Positions 45,600 through 56,054 of a stretch of 64,000 nt of DNA are shown one piece after another. This stretch comes from Prorocentrum cordatum (taxonomy: Eukaryota > Sar > Dinophyceae > Prorocentrales > Prorocentraceae): assembly GCA_963575745.1 (NCBI GenBank), contig CAUYUJ010008591.1:226788-290787 (forward strand), read 5' to 3'. A model generated the notes under the pieces. It saw only the letters and a program-made list of their open reading frames with translations, searched no databases and had not been told where the DNA came from. A program made the position numbers and the translations under genes. The first letter of the stretch is position 1. Each line of letters opens with the position of its first letter.

Positions 45600-46671
45600 G
45601 TCGGGCTCGCAGAGCTCATCGGACCCCCCCGGTGGCCTTGCGCCAGCTGTCGCTGAGGACGGCGCAGGAGACGAACGATCTCATGCACCTCGCAACGAGT
45701 TTCTGGCTGGTGCCGATCCTGGCCATGGGTAAAAAAAAACACGGTGGGTAAACACACACACACACACAAAACACAGTGTGTGTTTTACCCACAGTGTGTT
45801 TTTTACCCACCGTGTGTTTTTTTCCCCGTAGATTTTTACCCACAATGTGTTTTTTTACCCACAGACTGTGTGTATGTGTGTGTATGTTTTACCCACAGAC
45901 GCTTGCGCAGCCATGATCAAAGCAGGCCGAGACTACGCCCAGCAAGTCAGGGACAGGGGCAACAGAGGGCACGAGCTCGGATCTCCTCACATCCACCTCG
46001 CCTGCAGTCTGCTACGTGGTGTTGTGAAGGCACTCGGGGACAAACAGGACCCGACCAAGGAGGACAAGGACGCGATGGCCCTGGTCAGGGAGTCCCTCGA
46101 GGTGGTGGAGACGGAGCGGGGGCCCCAATTCATGGCGGAAGCGATCCTGCACTGCAAGGCCGCGGACACGTACACGCGCAACGACACGGACGGCAAAAAT
46201 AAGCTTGGCAAGGTGAGCTTCGCGGTGACCCCGGTGTCGTGCGTCCGCCTGGCGATGATCGGCACGCAAGCGCCTCCAGAGCACATCGAGAAGATCGACA
46301 GCTTTCGTGCGACGAGGCTCAAGGCGGCGATCGACCATGGGCTCTTCTCCTGGGGGCAAGACGGCGGTGAGCTGTGGGCCGAAGGCGGAGCTCGAGAGGA
46401 CCTGCGAAAGGAACCTGCGAGCGCTCCAGAGGCGCCAGGCAGCACGCAGGGCGGCGTGGCCATCGATTTAGACACATCGTATGCAGCCTCAGATCCAGGA
46501 AAGCCCGAGGATCCAGGAGCATCACATGCAACCTGGAAGGGCCCAGGATCACCGCCTGCAGTCCCACCGAGGACGAAAGAAGAAAACACGGCCGAGGACT
46601 TGAGCAAGGACCTCGTGAGGCTGACAAAGCTCAGAGAGGTAGCCCCCAAGAGCAGCAAAATGCAGGATTAG
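45600..46671 (+). pseudogene. LINE-2 conserved helical domain with intron-like insertion
   Basis: QLSLRTAQETNDLMHLATSF, then after the insertion AAMIKAGRDYAQQVRDRG, GSPHIHLACSLLRGVVKAL, ETERGPQFMAEAILHCKAAD and a C-terminal ATWKGPGSPPAVPPRTKEE, ending in a stop at 46671. The minus copy at 36719-37840 aligns along the whole length, which argues the domain was translated and useful to the element. No known family was recognised. The reading frame is intact from the insertion to the stop. Confidence 0.65.
45729..45898 (+). other. 170-bp GT-AG intron-like insertion
   Basis: Begins ATGG|GTAAAAAAAAACACGG and ends TTTTACCCACAG|ACGC. Its removal joins ATG-GAC in frame, whereas 170 is not a multiple of three. 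It is made of about five TTTTTACCCACAGTGTG-like units and has inverted ends (GGGTAAA...TTTACCC). The homologous minus copy lacks it. Confidence 0.7.
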
Positions 46672-46825
46672 AGTCAGCAAACTACTACCGAGCCAGGAGA
46701 GCAAACGCACAATCACCCCTGCCAAACTGCATGGGCAAGGGTGGCCTACGGCGATAACAACTCCTGGTGGTGCTGGTTGTAGGTATGCAAGGTACTACCT
46801 ACTACGACCCGTGACGGACTGATAT

Positions 46826-46843
46826 CTAGAATCGCGATTCTAG
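46826..46843. other. Perfect 18-bp palindrome
   Basis: CTAGAATCGCGATTCTAG, 30 bp upstream of the first unrecognised ORF. Confidence 0.9.
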
Positions 46844-46872
46844 GAGTCTGCCAACCACTATACTATACCAAG

Positions 46873-47289
46873 GTGTCGGCGGCACGTACTAAGGGTTTGG
46901 GCTCAGAAGTGTTTTTAGCAGCACACGACTACCGATACCTCAGAAGGAACTGCCGAGGGATGCAGCCTACAAGGATGGAAGGAGGAGGAGAAAAGGATGA
47001 CTGGCCCAGTGACGATCTCAGTCGGGTTTTTGCCTGCATTGCAGACCCCAACCGCACAGTGCTCATGATGGATGGAGCGATCGCCTTGTTCAAATTTGTG
47101 CACGTGGCTCTTTACCAGCAGCAAAGGATCTTGCAGCGGAAGAGACAACCACTCATCGCTCGGTCAGTGAATACGACCCAATTCGTAAGCCTTGCGATGT
47201 TTCGCCTCCGCAGCCACGTCATTGACTCCATGTGGGAACAGATCCAGCTCATCCGGTCGAGTATGTTGACTATCGAGAGGTACTATTGA
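46873..47289 (+). CDS. Unrecognised ORF B (138 aa)
   Basis: An open frame from ATG to TGA on the plus strand encoding, among other parts, DDLSRVFACIADPNRTVLMM and ALFKFVHVALYQQQRILQRK. It has a predicted hydrophobic/basic helix and few low-complexity features. GC is moderate, like LINE-2 and unlike the kinase introns. No family recognised. It may be a further ORF of LINE-2 or of another element. A random ORF of this length cannot be excluded. Confidence 0.4.
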   Translation: MSAARTKGLGSEVFLAAHDYRYLRRNCRGMQPTRMEGGGEKDDWPSDDLSRVFACIADPNRTVLMMDGAIALFKFVHVALYQQQRILQRKRQPLIARSVNTTQFVSLAMFRLRSHVIDSMWEQIQLIRSSMLTIERYY

Positions 47290-47821
47290 TCATATCAACA
47301 GGAGACGCGCGAATCAGAGGCACCTGGGAGATCAGTCAAGAAGATCTCGCGCTGGAGGAGGAAGAGGCAGCAGGTCGAGACAGCGAGCAGCGAGGAGGCA
47401 TACTAAGAGCCTGCGTATGCGTCGGTCCAAGAACCAAGCAGCATAGGAGCCGGGAACAAGCAGCAGCAACACTTACGTGGAACCTGCTACGAGCCATGGG
47501 CACAGGTATTGCCCAGTAGTTGTGACGACGACTACCACTACAATTTGTGAAGTGCACTGCACGAACTGGGGAGGACAACTACCGTGTGCAGAATACCGCC
47601 AACGGTGAAACGCAACGGACCCCCTAGGACTCCAAAGGCAACCATGTTAGGACCCTGCAGGAATCGAGGCCCCATGAGAACCCAAACGACTCCTGCTACC
47701 ACGACCACAAACAGCTGCCAAACAAACAATGCGATCCGACTCAAGCTGTCCAGGCTCGAACCAGGACAGCGACAAGCTTCTGATCCCTACACGAGGTGAG
47801 AGTGACAACTACAGAAGAGGC

Positions 47822-48550
47822 ATGGCGTCCAGCGGAGTGAAGGGCACCTACTACCGTGGCGAGGCAGCGATGGAGGTGTGGACGATCGACCACGTGCTGA
47901 AAAGGTTGGAGGTCAACCTGGGGAGCACGAACCACGTTCTCCAGTCGGTGGTGAAGGGCATCTGGCGCGAGCTGGAAACGATGAATGACCACAGGCGCAT
48001 GCTGGCGATCTCCATGGTACGTGCCAAACTCGGCAAGACGAACACGGTGGCAGAAGATATCGCCAAGGAGAAGTACTACTACCAGCTGAAGAACAAAGTC
48101 AACACGATCGAGACCGCGATTCGGCAGACGACCCGGACGCTCGGCATGCTGAATGAGAAGATCCACGAGGACATCGAGTATTATGCCAACAAGGACTACG
48201 CGAAGCCGCAGAGCGACGAGCAGGCCCAATTCGTCAAGGATAACGAGGAGGAGGTACTGATGATCCAGACCTACCAGCCACCGTGGAAGCACAGCAAACC
48301 GAATACATGGGTCCACTACAGATGGCAGCAGAAGGAACCGCCGAAATGGATCGAACCTGAAGAGTACCAGCGCCTGTATGGGGGAGGCGGAGCGGGCACA
48401 AGCGCAAGCAGCAGCCCATCCACCCACCAGACGAACGCGTTGCTGACGAGGATCAAGGAGCTTGAGCAGAAGCTCGAGGGCAAGGACCCAGCGGCGACGA
48501 AGAATAATGACGACTCTACCCCGAAGGCACCCACGAAACCCATTGCCTGA
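47822..48550 (+). CDS. Unrecognised ORF C (242 aa), helical
   Basis: Starting at MASSGVKGTYYRGEAAMEVW and ending TPKAPTKPIA, this is the cleanest intact ORF in the window. The start at 47822 is preferred over an in-frame ATG at 47729 because coding-like sequence begins there. The first 130 residues are helical and charged (DHVLKRLEVNLGSTNHVLQS, KNKVNTIETAIRQTTRTLGM). A Trp/Pro-rich middle (QPPWKHSKPNTWVHYRWQQK) and a short C-terminal coiled coil (LLTRIKELEQKLEGKD) follow. No known domain. Position and composition suggest a retroelement structural protein (inference). Confidence 0.55.
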   Translation: MASSGVKGTYYRGEAAMEVWTIDHVLKRLEVNLGSTNHVLQSVVKGIWRELETMNDHRRMLAISMVRAKLGKTNTVAEDIAKEKYYYQLKNKVNTIETAIRQTTRTLGMLNEKIHEDIEYYANKDYAKPQSDEQAQFVKDNEEEVLMIQTYQPPWKHSKPNTWVHYRWQQKEPPKWIEPEEYQRLYGGGGAGTSASSSPSTHQTNALLTRIKELEQKLEGKDPAATKNNDDSTPKAPTKPIA

Positions 48551-49302
48551 TATCGCCAGTTCTCAGCGAAGATGAACAGCTCAGTAGCACGCAGTACGCT
48601 CGGTCGCTCCCACTGTGAAGACGTCGGAACAAATCTGCTGCCTGGGCAAACACGGGAAGATACGCTACGGCAGAACAATACACGGGATATGGGGGATACT
48701 ACTTGGAGGAGTGCTGACTACAAACAATAACAAATACTCTCAGGGATCTGCTCAGACAGGAGCGAAGTGAGCCCATTGAGCAGGCCAGCAGATCCCTAAT
48801 TCGGCCACGGGGCCCACCAGAGCCAGCCTGTCAGTAGGCGAGTGGTTGGGCGGCGTGGGGGGGGGCGGAGGGGGGGAGGGGGGCAGGGGGGTGAGTGGTT
48901 GGGCGGCGTGATGCCTCAGAAGGGGCGGAGGGGGGGGAGGGGAGAGCGGAGAGCGCGCGGCCGCCCGCGCGGCGCGCGCCCGCTCCACAAGTACCGGAAC
49001 CCCGCGCTGCCGCCCTCTCTCTCCCTCCCCTTTTCCCTCGTGGCTCTGCATACGGCCAGGGGAGCCCGACCCTCACATGATCAGGCGACGGCATCCCCCT
49101 CCCCCCTCCCCCCTTAGATCTTCTTGAACTGTTTTACGGGGGTGCCCCCCCGCTCGGCGGCAGCAGGCCGAGGGAGGTGACCCTCCGCCCGCTCCCGCGA
49201 GCAGGCCCACAAGGGGGCCCTGCCCATTCGTCCCTTCGCACGGAGGCCCGAAGGGCCCGAAGTGGTGGCTGCTGCTGCTGCCGTGGACAAATATCCCAAG
49301 CG

Positions 49303-49394
49303 CCTTACCTTACCTTACCTTACCTTACCTTACCTTACCTTACCTTACCGTACCGTACCTTACCTTACCTTACCTTACCTTACCTTACCTTACC
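49303..49394. repeat. (CCTTA)n pentanucleotide array
   Basis: About 18 units of TTACC, with a few TTACCG variants. It passes directly into the CCT tract. Confidence 0.97.
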
Positions 49395-49585
49395 TCCTCC
49401 TCCTCCTCCCCTCCTCCTCCTCCTCCTCCTCCTTCTCCTCCTCCTCCTCCTCCTCCTCCTCCTCCTCCTCCTCCTCCTCCTCCTCCTCCTCCTCCTCCCC
49501 TTCCTCTCCTCCTCCTCCTCCTCCTCCTCCTCCTCCTCCTCCTCCTCCTCCTCCTCCTCCTCCTCCTCCTCCTCCTCCTCCTCCC
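49395..49585. repeat. (CCT)n tract
   Basis: 190 bp of CCT, nearly uninterrupted, ending 92 bp from the helix C kinase exon. Confidence 0.97.
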
Positions 49586-49676
49586 CTCCCTCCCTCCAAC
49601 GTCATGGCGACCGTCGTCGTGGCGCCCCTTCCCCCCTCTTGGCCCCGATCGTGGCGCCACCCGCCCTGGCGCTGTC

Positions 49677-49719
49677 CTCGCCAGGAGCCTGATCTCCCGC
49701 ACCATGCTCTTCCCGTGAC
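49677..49719 (-). CDS. MAP kinase exon, helix C (43 bp)
   Basis: Encodes HGKSMVREIRLLA with partial codons at both ends; VREIRLL is the helix C segment with the Glu that pairs with the VAVK lysine. The acceptor is CCCGAG|GTCAC and the donor is GA (GCGAG|GACAGC). Joined to the next exon it reads LLARMKHENLL. Phases agree with both neighbours when the upstream exon uses its GCAAG donor. At 43 bp it would be missed by most gene finders. The Glu and the double phase match make the call good. Confidence 0.85.
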
Positions 49720-49829
49720 CTCGGGCGCGCCCTCCCCCGGACGACGGGGGATGCGAAGCCTGGCGACGAGCGACGCGGGCGCCCGAGGTCGGAGGAGGAA
49801 GGCTTGAAGCGTTGCAAGACGAGCAACCT

Positions 49830-50257
49830 GCGGTGAAACACCCACAACGCTGACATATGCGCATGTTCACTTCGTCACTGACATCCGCCAACGTCGGAGG
49901 AGGAAGAGGTGCCCATGACCAGACCTCCGAGGATCTCAGTCGGTCCACCCGGCGGCTTGTCCTCGGTTGCGGCCTCAGGGGCCCGTTGCGGGGGCCCGGG
50001 GGCCGTCCGAACTGGATGAAGGAAGGAGAGCCACCCCTGGGAAAAGGGGTCGGGACCTCTGGGGCCACGAATGGAAGCAAGAAGAGGTGCCCTCGGCGGC
50101 GAGCGAGGGGGGGAAGCAAGAAGGAGAAGGCCTTCTCAGAAGGCGGCGGGGCTTCTCAGAAGCCATCCGGCCTTCTGAGAAGCCTTCTGCGTCGCGGTGA
50201 AACACCCACAACGCTGACACATGCACATGTTCACTTCGTCACTGAAATCCGCCAACC
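49830..50257 (+). repeat. Direct repeats of ~64 bp flanking 300 bp
   Basis: GCGGTGAAACACCCACAACG and the following 44 bases (through CATGTTCACTTCGTCACTGA and ATCCGCCAAC) occur at 49830-49892 and 50194-50257 with few differences. The enclosed part includes foldback family F copy 2 (50098-50190). Confidence 0.85.
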
Positions 50258-50276
50258 TTCACCTCGAGCCTGGTTT

Positions 50277-50860
50277 GGTCGATTTGGAGGGAGGGAGGGT
50301 CACAAGGGGAGGGGTGGAACGCGCCACGGGGGGACAGAGGGCCCCAAAACAGGCCAAGAGGGCACCAAGAGGCCCTCCGAACGGTCCAAAAGGGCCACGA
50401 GCCGCCGAAAATCTATCCAAAACGCCCACGCTGGCCTCCAGACGGCCCATGAGGCCCCCAGACGCCCCAAGAAGCCCTCAAGAGGAGTCCCAAGATGGCC
50501 TGAAAGAGCAAACATCGACCCATTCCCGTTGGAAAACATGTATGTGTTGTACACTCGCCTCTTGTGCGTTCGCAACATCCAAGACAGCCCAATACGCCTC
50601 CTGGATTGCCAAAAGACGGCCCAAGAGAGGGCCCCCAGACCGCTCAAGAAGCCCCCTAAGACGGCCCAGGGGGGCTCCAGAACAGCCCCAAGAGGGGTTC
50701 CAGAGGGGGAGCCCGGACGGACATTTCGAGCCTTCGACCCCACACAGCCGCCCAGTTGCCCCAAGAAGGCCCCAACAGGCCCCCAGGGAGCTCCGAGAGG
50801 CCCCCAAAAAGCTCAAGAGGCCCCGAAGGGGCCCCCAAGAGGTTCAAAAACTGTTTCCCA
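50277..50860. repeat. ~10.5-bp period array 2
   Basis: Starts at GGTCGATTTGGAGG, a motif shared with 51237-51250. It continues as CCAAGAGGCCC-type units with an AT-richer core at 50505-50585. Confidence 0.8.
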
Positions 50861-51236
50861 AACGCCCAGAGACGCTTCTCACGAGACCCCGTCTGCCATC
50901 CGCGTGGTCTCATACCCGCAGCCCAAGCACGGTAGCAGGATGTGCCGAATGCCATTCGATAATCATCCTTCTGATCTGTAGACATATGCCCGCCGTTCGT
51001 ACACGTGGGTTCTCGCCCGTTCCCCTACGCGCGCACGGCGAACACTGAAAATGTCAGCCGCGGAAATCACTACTGCCGATCCGGGCTGAGCCGCATTGCC
51101 GTGGGCCCTCGGGGAATATCTGGCGAGCACGCGGTTGATTGTCCAAGAAGGCACCAACGCAAAATCCCCCGACCCCGTGGGGTGCCATCAGCGTAAAAGA
51201 TGCTTACCCCTCCCCCGATCCCTCCCCCCGAACCCC

Positions 51237-51640
51237 GGTCGATTTGGAGGAGCGGGGTCCGCCCGGATCCCCTGGGCCCGGTCCCAACGCATCATGGGCG
51301 GATGGAGGGCCCCACGACGAGCTCAGAGGGCCCCCAAAGGCCCCCAAGACGGTCCAAGAGAGCCTCAAGTCGCCGGAAGATCGGCCAGGACGCCTCCAGT
51401 CGCCCGAGATGGCCTCCTGACGGCCCAAGACGCCCCCAAAACGTCACAAGAGGCTTCCAAGAGCCTTCCCAAGAGGGCCCCAAGAGGCAACATTCATTGA
51501 TTGTCACCCCGTTGCTAACTGATTTTAGCGTTCTCGTATGTTCGGTGTCCCGACGCTCCACGACGGCCCAAGAAGTTCCCAAGATCCCAAACAGGCAAGA
51601 AGGGTCCCCACACGGCCCCCCAAACGGCCTCATAGGCCTC
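51237..51640. repeat. ~10.5-bp period array 3
   Basis: Same starting motif GGTCGATTTGGAGG, same unit type, and an AT-richer core at 51490-51560 with TTGATTG and GTTGCTAACTGATTTTAG. Confidence 0.8.
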
Positions 51641-52608
51641 CAGCATGGCACAGCTGAGCCCCTGGACCGCGGCAGGGAAAGGCTCCGAAGGGGAATCCGA
51701 ACCCGCAGTTCACTTTCTGGGCCCCCCAGGGCCAGGAAGAAGCCTCCTCCTCCACCTGAGCCTTGAGCCATGTCCCCACCCTACCCCTCCTCCTCCCCTC
51801 CTCCTCATCCTACGCTCCCACCCCGCCTCCTCATCCTACCCCTCCTCCTCATCCTACCCTTCTCCTCATCCTACCCCTCCTCCTCCCCTCCTCCTCCCTG
51901 CTCCTACCCCTCCTCCTCCCCTCCTCCTCATCCTCCGTTTTCCGCCGTCGGCCCCTCGCCACCCCAGGTCAGCGGAGCTCCAACAGGCCCCCCACACGCC
52001 CCCATGGAGCGCCCAGGAGGGCATCAACGCCAGAGAGGCCCCCAGGAAAAAACACGCCACAAGCGCCAGTTCACCGAGGCGTCGGCGGTGTGGCGTAGAC
52101 CCAATAATCGATCTCAACACCGCGATCGTCCAGATCGCGCAGAGCTTGTGGCATAGAGGATGACGCTAGGGAAAAGGAGGGGCCGTAGGAACACGAGCAG
52201 GGGGGGAAAAGGGGGCCTGCATGGGGGGAGTGGGGAAGAGGGTGAAGGGAAACGAAGATGAGGAGAGGAGGAGGAGCCGCCGGTTGTACAAAGCCCTGCC
52301 GTGCGCGGCCCATGAGGTCGCCCATCTCTTGACGTAGTCGCCGTAGCTCTGTCTCATAGGGGTTGGGAAAGCATGAGGTCTCTTCCCAGCTCGACCACTG
52401 TGGTCAACGTCCTGCCACGCGCCGTCCGAAGAGGCACTCAATGCAGCTGCTGGTGCGGGCCGCGTAGATGCTGATGCTGAAGTCGGTCGTCCGCCGTTCC
52501 AGGGATCGGCGCTCTGCATGGTGTCACCGCTGTCGGGCCCCCGAAACACAGGTAGGGGAATCGTTTAGGTCTCCTGGTCATCCAAACCGTGAACGCGCCT
52601 GGCACTGG

Positions 52609-54990
52609 CTACTGAATGGCTGGTACAGGCGCTCCCTGATGGCCAAGGTGCGTAAGTGGTGGGGATACTGATGACGATGGTGGTGCTGCTGTGGCTGGGG
52701 CGCTGAAGAAGAGGGCGCGCCCTTGCCGTCGGCGCTGGGGGCAATCGCGCACGAGGTGCTCCTCAGAGTCGCACTCGTGGCACTTCAGACTGACCACGTC
52801 CGGACAAAATGGGTTGCCTTGGCGCCCAACTCCCATCCCAGTGGTTCTGTGCTCACCTTTCCCCTTGCCCCTGCACTTCCCGAGGCCCGCGAAGGTCCCC
52901 GGGAGGTCGTTCTCGGACACGTCGGGCAGGTAGGCTCTGTAGCCCTTGCCCTGGCCCCTGCCCTTTCCCTCGCTGGCCCTCCGAACGCGGTGCGTGGGCT
53001 TGTTCTTGTTTTCGTTGTTGAAGCGGCGCCGTCGGGACTTGGCGCGCTCGCAAGCCCAGAAAAGGCGCCCGCCGCGTTGTCCCACAGCGTCGCGAAGCTC
53101 GGCGTCGTCGGCAGCAATCTCTTCGCCGAACGAGCTGGCGGCGTCGGGGACGGGGCCTGAGTCGACAGCTGCTGCTGGGCACGCCACCTGTGCTGGCGTT
53201 GCCGGGGTCGGCAGCGACAGCGGCTGCTGGCAGGCTCGGTGCCGCTCCGAGGCCAGTAGTCCCCATGCCATCCTAGTTTCTTGCGTGGGCGTGCCCGCGA
53301 GGAGCGTCAATTGTTGGGAAGAGTGCACGGCCGAGGCAAGATGGCCTGCCGAGCCCTCACTCATGTGCCCAAGCCTGTGCAGCTGGCCCGTCATGTGCGT
53401 CAGCTGCTGTGCGCTCGTAGGGTAGGCCATGCTGTAGTGCTGCAGGATCATGGTGAGTTGGATGTTCGAGATACCTACCGCGCGCAGCAAGGGGTAGCTG
53501 ATGACCTCAAAGCCGATCATGAGTTGGCCGGCTTGCTGCGCCCTGTTGCGGAGGATGTCGAGCCTGGTGAGGAGGTTGTCGATGCGCTCTCGCGGCAGTC
53601 GGTTGAAGTTCATCAGAGCCGATGCCGCCTGGATGCGCTCCTCCTTCCCAAGGGTGGCCCCGCCATTCGGCCATGCTGTGCATATGGAAGGTCATAAGCG
53701 GCATTGGGGTGCCGATGACATGATGACCTCCTCGGCGGGCGGCCATTCGTTCATGCGCTCGCGCGCCGTGCCGCCGAGGCGCGACGAGACGCATGTCGCC
53801 TAGGGGAACTCGTTGAGGTCGGAGCGCCCCACTGGCCACATCATGAGCTCCCGCACCCAGCGCTGGAACGGCACACTAACTCGCTGCTCGGGCCCCCAAG
53901 TGCCGAGGTGTCGCGCATTGCCGCCAGCACCGACGCTGGCGTCCATACCGGCGATGCATCTGGCGCCTGCGATCATACCCAGTTCGATGGCCTTTCATCC
54001 ATAGTTGAGCCCCGCGAGATCTGTAATCCACCAACGACGGCGCTCAGGCAGAGAACCTCGAGGCCGTCGTTGGTGTCGGTCCCGAGTGCGCTCTTCCTCG
54101 TCCGCGTCTTGGGTCTTTTCTTCTGTCGTATTGATGGTGCGCGAAAAGCACTCGGAGCAGCCTACAACATAGTTGCGGGAGCACTCGTCGTGCGTCGCGA
54201 TGTCAGTGCTGGGCACCACCAGCCGTGCGATAATCAAGAGATAGCGATCCAGATCTGTCAGGTAGCAGGGAGTGCGTGAGGAACGTGGAAGGCAATGTCC
54301 CAGGGGATCGAGAACGGATGATCCCAGATGCGAGGCGCAGTCCCCCGGAGGGCCGACAACGTAGTCGACGGACCCCCCATTACCTTCTCACTCTTGCCTG
54401 TTTGTGCCACCCCTGGCTGCTGCCATTGACACATAGTCGCAGATTGCTCGGAACTCTTCGTCAACACCGTTGTTGCGAACGTCAAATCAGTTTATGGTCT
54501 GACACCTGCGGCTATACCTACAGGCGGATGTACTGGAGGCGTTGTGTCCGCAGTCTCTTTCCCCTTGGTCTCCTGCAACATAGTCGTAGACGTGAACATG
54601 ATATCAATCCGTGGTTTCACATCGGCGTCCACACCGACAGGCGCGTGCGGTGACGGGGTTGGCTCCGCGAGCTGTCCGAACATAGTTCGAGCCGGCCCCG
54701 AAGGAAACGAAGGAAGGGTGGGCTCGCGGTCCTGGATGTGGAAACTGGCGTCCCTGTGGTCGTACATGTGCTCGTTCCCCAATATCAGACCTGGCGGCGG
54801 GGCGGCATCACTGCCGCTGGCCGAGGTGAACGGGTAGTAGAGCACGAACACGACAAAGACTGTCCATCGCGAGGTCTGCGCACCTGGAAGAATAGCACGG
54901 TGATCTTGAAGTTGAAGTCCTTGACGTGGTTGTCTCATGTGGCAGGGTGGTGGGGCCCTCGCCATCGAAGAAGGACAGCGAATGGAAGCC
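52609..54990 (-). pseudogene. Copia-like Gag with CCHC zinc knuckle
   Basis: The 3' part (53613-52609) is open for 334 codons. MNFNRLPRERIDNLLTRLDI and FEVISYPLLRAVGISNIQ form a capsid-like helical region. After Arg/Gly-rich linkers comes CHECDSEEHLVRDC, a C-x2-C-x4-H-x4-C knuckle. Upstream in the same sense the frame has stops (RARERMNEWPPAEE-like and HAPVGVDADVKP, PPVGIAAGVRP repeats). No protease, integrase or RT was found downstream, and no LTR was seen. Sense orientation within a kinase intron. Confidence 0.75.
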
Positions 54991-55224
54991 ATCGCGGCCG
55001 TGGCAGGGAGCAGAAGCCTGCTACGCTACCAACTAAGAGAAAAGGGTGAAGGGTGTAGGGGCGCACTTTTCGGCACGCGGCAGTAACACGGCTTCTTTAC
55101 AACACGAGAGTAGCACGGGCATGGAAGCTGGCCAGCTTCCGTACCCCAGGGCCTAATCGCAGCGGAAACAGGCGACGATAACGAAAGGCAAGAGAGGCAG
55201 TATACAACGGCCCCGTTCGAGTAG

Positions 55225-55597
55225 GAGGAGGGGGGATGAGGAGGAGGAGGAGGAGGAGGAAGAGGAACAGGAGGAGGAGGAGGAGGAGGAGGAGGAGGAG
55301 CGAGGAGCGAGGGAGGCAGGGCGGAGGAACGAGCGACCCGCCGACGAGTCTTGCACTGCCGGGTCTTGCTGAGTCCGTGGCGTGAGGCCTGCTTCACGTG
55401 CTTTACTGCCACCTGCGCGCCAGTGATCTTGTCCTCGCAGAGGTGCACCTGGGCCGCGACCCCGCCTCTGCCGAGAAAGAGGAGGTGGACGACAAGACGA
55501 GCAAGATGGAGGAAGGGGGGAAAAGGAGGAGGAGGAGGAGGAGGAGGAGGAGGAGGAGGAGGAAGAGGAGGAGGAAGAGGAGTAGGAGGATCTATAA

Positions 55598-55630
<33 letters not shown>
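55225..55630. repeat. GGA tracts on both sides of kinase exon I-II, and (AT)n
   Basis: GGA runs at 55225-55300 and 55515-55580. An (AT)n run at 55597-55630 follows, and then a short CCAAGAGGGC array at 55672-55790. Confidence 0.9.
55370..55467 (-). CDS. MAP kinase exon, subdomains I-II
   Basis: Encodes GGVAAQVHLCEDKITGAQVA then VKHVKQASRHGL. This is the second half of the glycine loop and the invariant Lys in VAVK. The acceptor is TCGGCAG|AGG (CAGAG|GC also possible). The sequence just before it reads LG-R in frame, so the loop would be LGRGGVA whichever exon supplies it. The donor CTCA|GCAAG is a strong GC donor and gives the right phase for the 43-bp exon. GGA tracts lie at 55225-55300 and 55515-55580. 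The upstream exon is not identified. Confidence 0.88.
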
Positions 55631-55632
<2 letters not shown>

Positions 55633-56054
55633 AATGTACATACAGCTGTGTGTATATTAATACATATAGCCTTCCAAGACCTCAGGATTGCTCCGAGATG
55701 GCCCAAGAGGGCTCCAAAAGAGGCCCAAGCGAGCCTCGAGACGGCCCCAAGAGCGCTCCAAGAGCACCCCAAGAGCGGCCTGAGAGACAATTGCGCATCG
55801 GCGCGCAGTGGGAAGGGATGGGCCCACGACGGCACCGTGTCAGGGGAGAGGGGAGCAGCATTCATCGCTTGTCACTCTTGACGGGGGGGGGGGGGAGCGC
55901 ACGCGCACGCGACGCCCGTGGCGGCCAGCTGCGGAAGGGAGGGGGCGGCCGTGCCGTAGCTGCCCTTGCCCAGTTGGCGGATTACCTCGCGCGGGGGGGG
56001 GAGGGGGCGGGGGGGGCGAGTTGGCGGGAGAGGGGGGCGGGGGAGAGAGGATGG

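Larger units (their letters stand above)
41844..46760 (+). mobile_element. LINE-2: degenerate non-LTR retrotransposon of lower GC
   Basis: Plus-strand order: EEP endonuclease, region disrupted by a MITE A copy, reverse transcriptase, Cys/His finger, GGA tract, and a conserved helical domain with an intron-like insertion. GC is visibly lower than in the flanks and base usage is less biased, consistent with recent arrival or a different origin. It is antisense to the kinase gene. Frameshifts occur throughout. The 3' limit is set by the last stretch similar to the minus copy (CTACCGAGCCAGGAGAG, about 46690-46750). Confidence 0.8.
39940..49676 (-). other. Kinase intron between helix C exon and III-V (9.7 kb)
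   Basis: GA-AG intron (GCGAG|GACAGC to CACCAG|GATGAAG) with AGGA at both ends. It contains the whole antisense LINE-2 and the two unrecognised ORFs after it. The span 40000-41350 is C/T-rich low-complexity sequence (large Pro/Ser ORFs there are not credible). 48560-49300 shows no gene. Confidence 0.75.
49720..55369 (-). other. Kinase intron between I-II and helix C (5.7 kb)
   Basis: GC-AG intron, donor CTCA|GCAAGACC and acceptor CCCGAG|GTCAC. It holds a 64-bp direct repeat pair, two CCAAGACGGCC arrays, CCT-rich sequence at 51770-51940 and a decayed copia-like gag. 50870-51200 shows no feature. Confidence 0.75.

Noticed and set aside
49303-49394. Telomere-like array
   Set aside because: The unit is TTACC, not the TTTAGGG type expected in dinoflagellates, and it is internal.
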